Shown here: positions 23,201 through 38,200 of the stretch, in pieces
Layout: the number at the start of each line of letters is the position of its first letter
Numbering within the stretch: position 1 is the first letter of the stretch
DNA from: Holothuria scabra
Lineage: Eukaryota; Echinodermata; Holothuroidea; Aspidochirotida; Holothuriidae
Reading direction: 5' to 3'
Length of the DNA stretch: 64,000 nt
Assembly: GCA_037179385.1 (NCBI GenBank)
Contig: CM074179.1
Coordinates: 3,100,001-3,164,000 of the forward strand
Notes under the pieces: generated by a model
The model's database searches: none
Seen by the model: the letters and a program-made list of their open reading frames with translations, nothing else
What the model was told of the DNA's origin: nothing
Translations under genes and position numbers: made by a program

Positions 23201-26200
23201 CTCTCTAGCTATCACCTATCCTACCTCACCCTTGTCCCATATGCCCTTCCATTGCCCCACCCTACCCTTCCAACACATGGCATTACCCTGAACCACACTT
23301 TAAATTACCCACCTCTCCCCACGTCTCTTCAAGGGAGAAAGATCCAAAGTGAATGGTTATAGAGTTGCTGCAATTTAAAGAACCAGCAAATAGAATAACC
23401 AATTATCATCATGCATGGCCAATAAGTAATCATAACATGGGCTTTGCTCGAACATTGCTTGTCAAATCATGGAATGATGAAATCATGGAATGGTCTAATT
23501 ACTGAATTAAAACATTGATGTATTGAAAAAGATTTATTTACTTAGTTGGAGTACTAAGGTCAGGTTTCTAACCAATTGGGTCGGTCACGGTTTTTTCCAG
23601 TACTGTAAGTTGTGGCTCACTGACTTGTTTTGCCTGCTCCAAATATAATGTGGGCTCAGTAACAGCCCAACACAGAACTCAGTTCATGTACTTGCCACAG
23701 TTTGCACGCTTGTTTAGTGCAGTGGTAAAGTGGGGGTTCGTTGTGGAACATATTGCCACAACCCGTTCCTCCGCGTAGTTATGCAATTCAACTTTTTAAC
23801 AGTTTTTGTAACTAGGGCCGACATGATTACGGACAAAAATCAAAATAAAACTGTAGAAGTAAGGAGAATATGATATTTTAAGTTAACTAAGCAGACTGGC
23901 TTTTATCATATTCCAGTTTAACTACAAATAGACCGTATGGGATCTTAATTTAAAGACCTACGTACAGTGCGGATGCTACTATATCTGGCAGACGTTACTA
24001 TGATTATTTGAAAGCGATGTATATTTACGTACGCTTAGAGCCCACATACTTCTCAGAAGGTTTATTTAGTCTGTAACAGACTGCTATGACGTACAATACA
24101 TGCTATGAACACTTCAGCCCAGGTGTTGTGTAACAGATAGTGCAAAAGGATCTTCGTTATTTGAACTTTTGACACTGTTACCATAGCAACAGAATCTGTA
24201 CCGTGACAAAGGAATAAAACTGACACATATCTCTGTTTTCTACTGTTGGTGTTATCTGCCGCTCAATTCAATTGATGATTGTTTACGGAGAATTGGATGA
24301 CATGTACGTGACATCAGTCAGGAGAAATGAGATGCGAAAATTGATTGGCTAGGTGATTTATGGACGATATTAGATTTGTTGCCCGTATTTTTTAACCTTT
24401 CTGCATCGATCATGCGTGTATACCGTTATTATTTTTCATTTTGCAATCGGTTTGATATCATTGAGTGAAGCTTAACTGTGATATTGGTATTCCATATAGA
24501 ACGAACAACGAAGGTAATGATCCCATCATATAGGCAGGTCCATGGCCAGGAAAGATCCGGAGGGGGGGGGGGGGAGGCTTTCAGGACTGAGGCGAAAAAA
24601 ATAGGGATCAAATGTGTAAAACTATAGCATGCTTATTGGCACTGAACTTGAATCTTGAATTTTTCTAGAGGAGGAAATACTAATTTCAGCGGGGGAGGAG
24701 AGGGATGTCGCCTTAACTTTCCCCTCGGCCTCTCAGGGGCTTTCAAATGGGACAATATGAAATAATACTACTGTTATGCAATGGATAATGCGTAAAGATA
24801 CTTGCGAATTGGCCAGTGCTATTATTCGCCTTCGGCTAAGCTTTTTTACTAAAGCGTTATGTGGTAAAATGCTATAAATTTATCAAACCGAAGCTTTTAT
24901 CTCCATACATGAGAAACACGTGAGAAACTGAAAGAGTCACTCGACCAATTTCTTGCTCAAGATACCCCAGTCTACACTTCATATTAGTATCCTCTCAGCT
25001 ATCACAGATATGCTGATGACATTCAACTGTATGTTTCTTATAATCCTAAAAATTTTGACAGCGTACCATCTGCTGTAAATATCTTACAAAACTGCATACA
25101 TGATATCAAGGAATGGATGTCCCAAAATTACTTGAAACTAAATGAATCTAATACTGACTTAATTAATATATTGTCACCGTATAATAATCGTATTTGTAGA
25201 AATGTTTCCGTTGTTTTGGATGGTTGTACTATTACCCCATCGCATGTTGTCAAGAATCTTAGGGTCTTGTTTGATGAACACCTGTCTATGATTCCTCAGG
25301 TTTCAAACATAGTCAAGAGTTGTTCGTACCATCTACGGAATATTGGACAAGTTAGACCTTTCCTCTCCGACGAGACCTGTAAAATAGTCATGCATGAGCC
25401 TGGTAATTTCAGAGATTGACTATTGTAGCACTCTTTTAGTTGGAATACCTCAGAGTCAGACCAAGCGATTGCACATCATACAGAACAAAGCTGCGCGTAT
25501 TATTTCTCGATCAGAAGCAAACGACCATGTAACTAATTTTCCGGCAGAGCTGAACTGGCTACTTTTTAAGCAGAGAATGAAATTCCGCATTCTTACTTAT
25601 GTGTATAAGTGTCTTCACCATCTTGCTCCGATTTATCTGGAAAACCTGATACGATTTTACAAGCCTGGTCGTTCTCTGAAATCTGCAAATTGCAATTAAA
25701 CTTTAGTGAAGCAGGTATCTCGGAGGAAATTTGGTGGACAATTTTTCTCTGTTGCTGGTCCATGTCTCTGGAACGATATCCCAGCTCATATTACCACAAA
25801 TGATCGGTGAATATTGCTGTAGTACCTTAAGCATAATGTACTAGGCCTATCTCCTTGGAAGGGAAAAGAACACCTCGAAACAAGTATGTTAATTTTAAAA
25901 ATATACAGTTGGGGAATTTTTAAAGCATGAACCCAAATCGCGTCTCAAATCTCGCTTGAATATCACTGCTTACAGAATAAATATCCTTCTTAATAATCCT
26001 TTACCGGAACGAAAATTAATCGAAAATATTTTCAGGCAATTGGGCAGAGAATAATGATTAGTGTAACGCAAAGGTATAAGGAGGATGATGAAAAGACCGG
26101 CCAGACTTTCACATAAGTAATTTCTAGATCTATATTAAAGGTAGTTATCCGTCACCCCAAACCACAGTTTTACCAACTCGTAGTCTACAGAAATTTACAG

Positions 26201-29200
26201 TTGGCGCAGCTCTTTGATCGACACAGGAAGTTGTGTTTTATTCGAGCTTACATCAAATTAAAAATAAAGTAGTTCATATCGCAAATTATGGACTGAGAGT
26301 GTTTTAATCACATATAGGGCCTTGTATACTAACCAGGATATACCTTGAAGCAATGCACTGAGACTGCGTCTAGATTGGGTACCGTAAATTTTAGATCGAG
26401 ATGTGGGAAGGGCTATTTTAAAAGAATTGAAATTAAGTCTGTGTAGTGATGAATAAGTGCCTGTACAGTACTCCCTGTAGGCGTAAGCTAGAATCCACAA
26501 GTAGTTTATATGTTTCAAAGACTGAAAATAAGTGTCTTTGATTAACGTAACTCAACTTTTTGCGTCTTTCAATCAGGGTTACAAACACATACCTGGTTTG
26601 ATTAAGCTGTAACCTACCGGAGATGAGATTTAACATGAATTAAGAGATTATCGTACAACAACGGATGACAAATGGTCAACATTTTATTGATTACGAGACG
26701 ATGTTCTGTGATTGAAGTCATTAAGAGTTGAAAGACAACCGTCTCTGATTGATTGAAACCGTAAATTATTTTTAGTAATCCTCATTATCCTCTCTCCTTT
26801 TATTCAACAAAGTCATTAATAGATAAAGAGTCGAATATATGAAGAGATAAGATAGTGTAATCATGCAAAGAGTTGGGCCATGCAGTACAAGAGGTAGGGC
26901 CTACCAAAATTGGCACAAAGCCTAGTCATAAGATTTACAATGAAAGAGTGGTTAAAATAGAATTTTGTGAAGAGATGCCTAAGGCAGTCTCATCGACAGA
27001 CGAAAGCTGTTGAATGTGTAGTTACCAATGGTATTGATTCGGCACTCAAAACAGGCAAGTTGTAAGCCTACTACCCACCGTGATATTATTGATTTTCATT
27101 CAAAATCTGGTTTTGAAACGCCCGTTACTACACATCTCAGATTTTCCCTGTTGATGGCGGCCATTTTTATGTCCGCCCATACACTACAAATCCTCACTGT
27201 TGTTTTGTAAGGCTTTTCTGTATATCATGTCTTACGAATATGATTTTGCCCCCTTTGAAAGTTCGCCTCAGAAGTCGTTTCGTCGCTACAAGGTTGAAGT
27301 TGTTCCCCCCAAGTACACTACTAGGCATATACTTTGCCATTGAGTTAACTGGTAAATTGCTTTGTTTAGAAACAATAAAGGTAAAAACATGAAAATAAAC
27401 TCCAGTGAAGAAAGGATAAGACAAAATCGGTGTATCCAAAAGGAAAGATAGTAGGCTATCTCAGATTGTGCCCCCTTTGAAAGTTCGCCTCAGAAGTCGT
27501 TTCGTCGCTACAAGGTTGAAGTTGTTTCGCCCCAAGTACCCTACCAGGCATATACTTTGCCATTGAGTAAACTGGTAAATTGCTTTGTTTAGAAACAATA
27601 AAGGTAAAAACATGAAAATAAATTCCAGTGAAGAAAGGATAAGACAAAATCGGTGTATCCAAAAGGAAAGATAGTAGGCTCTCTCAGATTGTGAGCTGTT
27701 ACATGAAAAGGACTCGCACCAACATTGTTTTGGGAGAATAAAAAATGTCAACAACATTAATGAAAAAAGTGACACTCTTAAAATACAATGAACTTGATAT
27801 AAAACAGATCGTAGCCATTCAACCAACCACAACATTAAAAATAATAACGACCCCACGAACGCCTGTAGAATAAACAAGTTTTCCATCTAAAAATTAAAAT
27901 GTCAAAGTAAATTTTATTCCGACAGGGAAACAAATGAGAATTTCAATTCATTTATACCATGTTGACATAAACAATTATATCACTGAAATTCTAAAGGGTA
28001 TACTGCTGGCGACTGATTGGGGACGAACTGGTCAGCAATTGGGAGCGAACTGGTCAACGCTTATGGGTGAACTGGGTTTTGAGGCGAACTTCAGTAGCGA
28101 GGGCTGGAGATGCAATCGTAAACTGCACATACCATGTCTCAAGGAGAGCCAGTGGTCCAGAGATAAAAAAGGTTCTCGAGGGATATGATCATGCGTATAT
28201 AAAGCAGGCCCTATGTAATGATTAGGTTGAAGTTTTTATTGGTTAACTGGAGGCGGCAGTTTTTTGTATTAATTATAAAAGTGCAAGGTTAATATAGTTT
28301 CAGCTAGATGAATTTTTTTAAGTACGGCTTCAAACAAGGTTAAAGTGCTCCCTTTCAGTCCCCCTTTACAATTAGTCCGTGGTCGGCCGTGGTCGGCCGT
28401 GGTCAGCTTGACTTGAACCAGTAGGTTTGGAACTGGGTCGTTAAACTCCATCTAAGTAACTTACAACAAGGCGGGAATATAGTTGCATAATCTGTTGAAG
28501 CTCTAGTCCACGCCTGGTCAATTTAAAGTAATGAATAGCATCAAGCATTCGTGCCTTTGTATCAGCTTTCAGTGAACCAAAAAATGTTTCATAATTCGGA
28601 GTTGTATATGTGACTTCAGACACAAACGCTTAGTCCCACGATACATAAAAGCTGTTTATTTTGTGAGTTGAACACGGGAGGTTCCCATGGGTGATGGGGT
28701 GAGAGTTGTTGTCCAAACTGGGCTTGCGCTTAAATGCATGCAGCCATGTGTAATGGGTACCATCCAGCCAGTTCAAGATCCAAGCGGTAGGCCTAAGCTA
28801 AATATTAGCAAATTATGTAAAAAACGCGAGTAGATGTAATATTAAAAAGTTCATATAGGGGTTCAATGAGGGATCGGATATAAAGTGGTAGAATAACGAC
28901 GGAAAAAAGGTAACTTGTCCAATTTTTTCTCAGACCTTCAGGTAAGACTTCGGTAGCTATGCACAACAACCTCACGGGCACCAATCTTTACTTGAGTTGA
29001 GGGGGGTGGGGCGGGGGGCGCATGACCACTAGTCCGTCGAAAAATTACCGTGTAAAATCTGAAGAGATGGAATTTCCCAGGCTTTGTACGTAGAATCTAA
29101 GCCGTCGCTATTTTGAACTTTCGTTTGCAATGGAATCTATCAAAAGACAAAAAAAAATGAGTAACTTACTGAGTTATCATCGAATCACCAGAATAAATTT

Positions 29201-32200
29201 ACCATTACCTTTAGTTTCTTCAAAGTGTGGCTTTTCAAAAAGTGTGCGTGGGTAGGAGATGTCCCTTCCCCAAATCGAATCCCATTAGGGCTTGTGTAGC
29301 ACTGGGAGACGTGCCCCTCATATCCTCAGTCGTAGTCGTGCTGCTTCACTAAATGGAATTTTCGATCATCAAAACTTTTCCACATTTTGTCGATGGCATA
29401 TTAAATTTTAAAATTCTGGAAAAATACTCATAAAAGTTTTGTACCGTGAACGCGCATAGAGCTTTCTTAAAAATTCTCCAAGCTGTAGACAGGCTCTGAA
29501 TATTTTATAGGGGTCGGCACTGTCTCGTTACATTTAGAGTACGTACCTCTATAGTTACATTTTACTGATGACAGCTCCGCAATTTTATTTGTCATTTCTG
29601 GAAATTGTTTTTCTTCGGTCACTGGCTGTGATGGTAAAAAAGGGAGAGCTGTTATTAGGTGGACTTTTGACTGAAACATATTCTTTGAAGTTAATCAGCT
29701 GCTGACAGTAATCTTCCTCTTGTGTGTAATTTCATGTCTCTATTCAGTAATCCCGAAAGTTGTCTGGAATGGAACACAAAAGGCTAATGTCGTCTGCTTA
29801 CACTTTAAGATTTTATCTAGTGTTTTCACTACTCCACTGACACTGCCAGTCGTTTCTAGTAAATTTATTTGCTACAGTTTGAACGCATCCGGTCGCTGGT
29901 AAATTTGTTAGTTTAGGTCCAATTCACAATTTTTACAAGTGTACGTTCTGCAACTTGCAAAAAAATTAAAAAAGTGACCAACATCTATCGTATCTCCAAA
30001 CCGTAGTTTGAACAAAGTTTTCTCATTTGCAAAGAGCCATGTGGCGTTAGTTCATTGCCAGCATCTTATCAGTCCTTAATTGGCGGAGTAAACAGTCATT
30101 TTCAACTTTAATTAGTGCGTGATGCAGGGGAGTCAATATGATTTTGAAAGCGCGCGCGCGCGTGTGTGTGTGTTGTGGGGGGGGGGGTCTGTCCTGAAAG
30201 TTTTCGCCGAGTCCTGATCTCAAAGAGGAAGGGACCGAATGATGCAAAAATGGTGCAAAACGTTTCAATTTGTTGGGTCGGTACTACGAAAATTGGAGGA
30301 TATCATTGCCCAAAGGCATGTAGGTTCAGCCAGCTGAAGGGCTACCGAAACAATATGCAGAACGCAAAATGTAAATGGCTCGGGGAGTAAACTATTTATC
30401 TTATCCACCTCAATGGTCCCATGCAAAGCTGAAAAATATCATCTTTTTTCTTGCAAAATAGCACATGTATGTAATCTGCCACCATGGAAAGGTTGACGTA
30501 TAGGGAAAGAGGTTAGAACTTTTCAACATTGCATTTTCGTGTTTCTCTACGGCATCACAACTGAGATACTTGTGGAAACAAATATTTACTGAGAAAATTA
30601 ACGCTTCATGAAGTTTGAGGGGATGCGTTGGCGTCCCAGTTCTGAAAAGTAGGGAGTACATGGCCACCCTCTTCAAATCGACGCCAATTGAGTGCATGGT
30701 GCTTGGAGCGAGAGTGTTTTACTATATTAATTGGATCTCAAAGCAGTGTTCAATGTAAGGTAGCTAATCCTATTAAGAACTAAGTAATTGCGAATGAGGT
30801 TCCGAAATTAAAGGACAAACAGCTTTTAGAGCAAGTTCAGAAGAGAGTTACTCGACTCATACCCGCTGGGGTTAGAAATCTAGGCTACCTTATTCCCAAA
30901 GCCCTCCTTTGCCCTTTAACCCTCTACCGTTGTGCTCCAATCGGGGCATATTGACGCGCCTCGGGAGTGGGCGGAAAAGCGGGCAAAGCACGCCCCGCAT
31001 CAGCTTCCGTAGGTTATTGACCCCGTGACTTTAAACTATTGCCCCTCTCGTTTTTGTGGCCGAATTTTCGGGTAGCTACTCGCAGTTTCGAGCTCCGCGT
31101 GAGACAGCAAAGATGGGTGACAGCCGCGCTCTCCGCATGGGTCCAAAAGGACCCAAACAACGGCAAAGGGTTAACCTGTTATGTTATGTTATGTTATGTT
31201 ATGTTATGTTATGTTATGTTATGTTATGTTATGTTATGTTATGTTATGTTATGTTAATACCAGGCTGAGAGGGGAGGCTGCAGGGTGCTCTGCTAAGAGA
31301 ATTAACTGAATGACGTACAAATTCTCCTCGTACTTTGCATTTTGCATCGAAACTCCATCAATAGATAGGTAAAATCATAGAACATAATCCTGCTCTATAG
31401 ATGGTAAAAACATAGAGCAGGATATATACTGCTCTATGGGTAAAAACAATCGTAAATAGAGGGCGGATGGTAAAAACCAAGTTGCGGAAATTGACACTAA
31501 CGTTACGCTAAGTTACAGCAACAAGTAACTTGACAACACTGCTGCAATTACTCAATTTTTCAATGACTAAATTAGGCTACTTGTAAGCTGATCTTTTTGT
31601 GCAAGAATGGAGAATAGCAATGGGAACCGCAAAGAATGTCTGAGGTGGAAAAACTCGCATGTTAGGTAATATCTTCACTACAGTCACTGTACAACACAGT
31701 GGCTGAAAAAGAATGAGTTCGTTTCTGACTTAGAACCAAGATTGGTTGTAGGAACCAGTTCCGCGAAAGGAATATGAATAGATAGCACAGTGCAATTCCT
31801 TCGTCTTTGGCAGTTGGAGTTGAACCCCGAGTTTGATTGGTACGAGACCCCAGAAAAGCATTCCATAAATACTGTAAAGAAAATCAATTTTTTTAGTGCC
31901 GCCAGGCGGGGAGGGGATTTTACAGCAGTGTCCACACCAGAAAGTACATTTGCCATAGGCCTAGGCCTAACGTTACGCCAAAGAATCACACCAAGGTGGA
32001 GGTGTTTGGAATTATATGCCACACCAATTGTTGCAATTGTATGCCAACTGTTGAAATTTTTCCTGCAGCAGCCCGGTGCGCAATGCACCAAATTTGTTGT
32101 GGTACATTTCCATACGCCAAAGATCTTTCTGTGAAAGGCCCTACTTTCTACCAGTAATAGGCCTAGAGCAGTGTGAAAGCAAACAAAATTTGTCTTCCAA

Positions 32201-35200
32201 ATTCTGTTAATCAAGCCACAGTGTCAGTAAAGGCCTAACTGTACTGTAGCACTTGCATGCTAGGGCCTAGAACAAGGTATCAAGCAATCACCACATCTTG
32301 TCTGCATGAGGACCAGCTCATGAACAAATAGGGCTGTAGCCTGTAGATCCTGCCATTGGTAACACTTCTTGAACATGACTTTGTACAAATACAGTGTCAT
32401 TCCGCCATTGGTACATTCCGCCATAACATTCTGTCGCAGGTTTCTCACCTCTCCGCCAGGGCGGAAAGGTTCGAAACCTTTGGCAGAAAGGCACTTTCTA
32501 AAAATCTATGAAATCAGAGGAATCATTGTCATTGCAACTACCGAAACATTTTCAGAAGTCCAGGTCACTGGTCAGACAACCAGTAAAGGTGGCATGATAG
32601 GCCTAGGACCTAGAGGCAAGTTCGTTGAATAGATTGAATGGAAGTGTAAAGAAGGCTTAAGAAATGAACAACTTTGAATATAAATAAGGTGTACTTACTA
32701 AAGGATACTAATGGATTTGATTGTAGGCTATGTGGAATAATGTCATCCTTTTAAATGTATGAACAGTGACTGAATAGTGTCTTTAGACTTGAAAAGTAAA
32801 AGATGTCAACTTAATCACACATCCGCACCTGTGTACGTGTATAGGGGATTACTATCATTGTACTCAATAGAGATGTTAGTGTTCATTGACACTGACCACT
32901 GGTGTAATCCGTAACTAATCCGATAAAGTGATTTTGCATGTGTCATTCATCCCTGAAGCACCAATCAATAATGCTTCCAACAACTTTCAAAACTCCATAT
33001 AGCCAGTCTTCCTGCGGTCTGGTAAGTTCCAACCTATCCTAACTTCCACAGAATAATGTTCTCATTCTGCCTTAGAAAAACTTCCTTTCAGTTGTTTTAA
33101 GTTGTGAAATGGCTAGAAAGTACTTTGGCAATATAATTTGCACATGCTGTATCTATGTACAAAATTTTAAGGATTACTGGCACACTCTTGCTGACACTAG
33201 CCAAAATAAATGGAGCAAAAGTTGTGATTTCCTTTGAACTAAATTCCAGAACCAACCATTAACTACGGTGTGGATTCATACTACAGGAACTTTCAATTTG
33301 AAATTTTGATCCTTCTTTGACAGAAAGTGACAAATTTCCCACATCTTGTCACCTATGGCATCACAAAACTTTATCAAACAGCTTTTAGAAGAAGTACCTT
33401 TTCATTGTTTACAGGTTTCACGTCTGTCTCTCCCTCCTATGGTGGAAAGAAAACAAGATGGGACTCAGGGAAAGAAATTTATGTCAGCATCGTATGCTGG
33501 GCCAGATATCAGAGGACATGTAAGTACCTAGTCCTTTATACTGGGCCTGATATCAGGGAACATTTTAGTACCCATTTGCCCTTACTGTATGCTGGACTAG
33601 ATATTAGAGGACATATAAGTTGGCCTACCTAGGCCCTTATGCTGGACCAGATATCAGAGGACATGTAAGTACCTTGGCCCTTATGCTTGACCAGATATCA
33701 GAGGACATGTAATTACCTTGGCCTTTATGCTGGGCCTGATATCAGAGGACATGTTAGTACCTAGGCTTCTGATTTTGATTATATTTAATGTTCTTTAAGA
33801 AAAATGGCAGAAATGGTTTTGATATTACACAGGTTTGACGAACTTTATTGAAAATGAATTTTGTTTGAAAATTGAAACTACTTTATTAATATTTCTTTGA
33901 AACAGGATTCGAGATATTCTCGTAGACGGTATCTACAGCATGTTAGCTCTCAAAACAGTAAGAGAGTGGTGACTTTCTTAAGGGTAAGTTGATGTAACAT
34001 ACTTTGTGATAATCACCTCATTGTCTGAAACTATGATTTGTTTTCTTTTTACATCTTTAAGAACTTAGAAGACATCTATACTCATCACCACAAGCTACAC
34101 GATTGCTAGGCATAGCAAAATGCACTGTGATTCTGCTTTTGTATTGTCATCAAATTAAAAAAAGAGTAAAATGCAGATTAGCTCATATTGCAGAGCATAT
34201 ACTGATAGTGCCTTGTATGCTCACTAGGATTGTGTTTGTAGAAGGAGAGGTTTTAGTAGACAAGCTGTGACAGGAGCTGCAGCATAAGAAGGTTTTGAGA
34301 ATTGAAATCGAGATGGCAAGAATATTTGTCTTCGGCATTGTCAACCTTATCTCATCAAGCTATCTTTTATAGAAGGAACTATATAAAACCTGTACGAAGT
34401 GTGCAGCTGTTAAAAACTGAGATTCATTGCCATGATCCATTCTCCCTGACTCATTATGAGATTACCTAAGGTATCTGTTTTAGGAATCATCAGGACTTGC
34501 CCTAAGAAACAGTTCTTCTCCAGTCAGTGGACTGATTTTTCAGAAGACTGTTACACATGTGACAATTTACAGTAAATCGAAGTCAAAGAGTCAACAACTG
34601 TATCAAATTTTATGCTTGATTTTTAAGTACAACTCTTACTCTTTAAAGAGAAAGTGCGAGGGAGCTATTTGTATAGCAGTGCAGTAAACAACTACAACAA
34701 AAAAAAAAACAAACAGACAAACAAACAAACAAACCTGGAACTGAATCCCAGGCAGAGGTCATGGCTCCAGAGGAACATAAGATTTATTCTATTCAGTGGT
34801 TTTGTAGGCATGCCAAAGTTGAAAAGTTAGATCTACAGTACAAACTTTCTTGCATAATATATTATTTCAAGGAGTAAAAGATTCAACTTTTTTTTGCTTT
34901 CTGGGTTTTTACACCTTATGATATAAGCTTCTGAAAATGTGCTCTACTTATATGATGAGCACTTCTTATATGATGATGTATAATTGCTTGAGTAAAGCTA
35001 GAACCTGCAATGAACTTGTAATCAGTGTTACACTGTATTGAAATCATGTTCTTTTACCGTACAAACACTGATTTAAATTTAACAGAAACGTCTACAGGAT
35101 AGAGAAAGGTTTTGGTTGGAAACTGAAAGTCAAACTGAAACAGAACAACCTGAAACAGAAAGGAAGGATTTGGTGTCAGAAATGGTAAGATTAAGGTTGG

Positions 35201-38200
35201 AATTAAACAGAGTATTTCAGCACTATCTATTCCTAATGCTAGATTTTGGTGGCAGTGCTCAATTTTGAGGACTACTAGGTTTTTACTGTAGCAATGAAAG
35301 TTTACCCAAGGCAATAATTTTAAGAAAACAGAGTTCAGAAGTTGAGAAATGGTATTCATTTTATCCAATTACCATTTTTCATTGCTTATGACATTGCCAG
35401 GCATGGATCCCGACATTCAAAAAGGGGGAGGGGGTGGGGGGCTGACCTAAGAGAAAACAGGGGTGTGAGGAAGTTGTGCTGCTAATTTTCCTTAGGTGTT
35501 ATTGTTGATGTGGGGAAGAAGGGAGGGCTGAGGCTGTAAAAGCCCCCCTTCCGCCGGATCAGCGCCTGTTGATGAACTTTGAAGAGAAATAGATTCAACT
35601 CCTTTAAAATTTTCCTTTGTACATTTAATTTGTGAAACCCTTTATACAACTCTGTTTCTTGCTCTTTTTGGTTCCTCGTGTAACAAAGGAACATATGCAG
35701 TCACCTTGGCGTATGTATGTGTGTGTGTGTGTGTGTATGTGTGTGTGTGTGTGTGTATGTGACGGATTGGAATGCGAGGTATGTGGTGCTGTAACTCAGT
35801 AACCAAGTGATCAATTTTTTTCAAACTTGGTTTGTATGTAGATGTTGTGGAGTAGATGTGCCCTATCATTTTTGGTGAAGGTCAAAGGTCACTGGTGATC
35901 ACCAGAGGCCCAAAACTGAATTTCTGTTAGTAGCTGTAACTCAGTATCCATTGTTCAAGCAGTGGCATAATTTTAGGATAAGTTAGATTGGTAGGAGGTG
36001 AAAATGTTGGTACTCTAACCAAAATAATTGGAAAGGGTCAAAAGGTCAAAAGGTAATGTTTTATTGATATCTTGCCACTGAAACATTTTAGAGGGGTGGT
36101 GTAATGGAGATTTGTGTTCGTCTAAGTGAAATGCACATAGTGACCCCCCTTGACCTCACTTGACCTCATTTGACCTTCTGACCTTTGTGACTTTTTTGTG
36201 ACGTCTAGATTTGTCTTGATCAGACGAACCAAAAAGGCTATTACACTACCCTTCTACGATGTTCGTTACTTGAGTTACTGGCATTTAAGTGACAGGCTAG
36301 TGTGTACATGTAGGTCATATGTAGGCCTATTGCAATGCCAGGTATGCGGTGCAATTACTCACTAACCAAGTAACATAGGGGGATGGCATAATGGAAAGTT
36401 GTGTTCGTCCAAGTAAAGTGCACGTGAAGACTCTTTGGGTCTTTGTTCAGTTGGTTTAAAAGACCAGCCGAAGTTTAATGCCTTTAGACAAATGCAATGT
36501 ATAACCCCCTCTCAGTCTAAAAGCAGTTTAGTTAACAATCAAGGCAGTAATGCAATTATTATTAAAAAAAACCTTTTCCTCACATACAGTATTGAATAAA
36601 GTTATTTGCAATGCAAGCTAAGATTCCAATTTCAATAGTAAAATTAATATGAAAGCAGTTTCTCTTCTTTACCTCTGCTTTTACCCTAGGGACTACAATG
36701 CTGTTTCTAACACCCTTTTTAGGTTAAAAGGTCAAGGTGAAAGTCATTTATTAGATTTTACAGAGCTATGTTTGTTTCTTGGTCTTCTAGCCATATTGTG
36801 AAGAAGAAATTGGTGGTAATAAATCACTCTCAGGCTGCCTTTAGTAGCAGAATTGTGGGCTTTTCTTGATTTTTGCTTTTGAGGCAAACACATTGGGAAG
36901 TCTAAAGGACAGCCATGACATAATTTCTAGTCATCCATCATAAATTTTGGTGGTCAGGAATGACCAGATGACTGTCAAATTTCTTTGGTGCAGAAGGGGT
37001 GTTTATTTAAAATCAGTATTGACCTACTTTGACTGTATTTGACCTTAAAGCAATTAACTACCCTCCTATACTACCCCAAACTCAAGTAAATGAAAAAAGG
37101 TGATGAGTGTATTTGTGGCAGGGAAGTGGGCGGTGTGCAGTGTGATAATTTGAAAAGTTCAGTGTTCCATTTCTCTCAAACTGCAAGTGTTTATAGCATT
37201 TTGAAATTTAATGTGCCCCTATGTTTTTGGGGTGATGGCCAAAAGTCATTGGGGTTAAAGGTGCAAATTATGCCTTACTTAGTGACTACCTTAATACAAT
37301 ATCATCTGAAATACAAGGAACCATAGTGCCCTTGGGCTCTTGTTAATTTTGTTACCTGCATTTGTTAGGTGTGAAATTAAATTTTTGTATTGACCTTGAG
37401 GGGTTTATTGTTTTTTGTGATGTATCTTGTAAAAAGGCTTCTTCTGTCAAGTCTTCTTAAATACCTGTGGCCATTTTCAAACGTGAGTGACACAACATTT
37501 GGAGAGTGAAACTTGCATATAACCTTCTACACAGAGGATTTGAACGTAGTATCTTTAGCCTGTCATGTACATGACCAATATGAAACAGTACCAGTTAGGT
37601 TTCAGTCTATTTAACGGTCTATTTGCCATGATCCCATTATTGTGCGTGAGTGACACAACAAATTTTGGACACAGGTTTCTGACTTGATGTTATTGCTGAA
37701 TCATTCCTGCCAAAGTAGTCATGCTGAACAGCTCTCAGGTATAGGATTTGCCTATGAAAAATCTACTAATATTGGTTTGGGCTGATAATCAAAATATTTC
37801 CTCTCATGAGGATCTATATTGATCTTTAGTGACACGACAAATGAAACAGGAGTGACACGACACATCAAAATTGTACCGTAGTATTTCTACAATTAAAATT
37901 TTTGTAGAGTTATTTCATCATGAAATAGCTTTAATAATGCTCAAATGTATCTCTTTTCTTTTCTAAAAATTTGGAACGGGGCTCAATGGTTCATTTCTGG
38001 CTGTTGAGTCTTTCATGCCTAACCCTACTTATGTGTTTTTCTCTTCCATTAGAAGTGCAAATTCTTTAAATCATTAAAGCAAGGTTATTGACTACAAGCT
38101 ACAGGTAAATATTCACGACCTAACATATGATCAACCAAAGAAAATAATTTGGAGACAAATGTGTTCCAGCACAATTTTTCATCACAAGATATTTAGTGAA

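Larger units (their letters stand above)
17245..33414 (+). other. Intron 1 (about 16.2 kb), transposon-rich
   Basis: Apart from the mobile elements and repeats listed separately, no coding exon is recognised. Poly-C, poly-G and poly-T runs are common. The longest frame (minus strand, 32214 down to 31684, 176 codons) has no recognisable domain. Confidence 0.5.

Noticed and set aside
31039..31268. Plus-strand frames with a YVMLC repeat
   Set aside because: They run from a piggyBac-type MITE into the ATGTT microsatellite.
31684..32214. 176-codon minus-strand frame
   Set aside because: No domain, no splice logic and an overlapping long frame on the other strand; composition looks like open but non-coding intron sequence.
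33324..33414. Exon 2 beginning at the acceptor before 33324
   Set aside because: In the frame that fits the downstream exons a stop (TGA) occurs at 33328, so it cannot be internal coding sequence.
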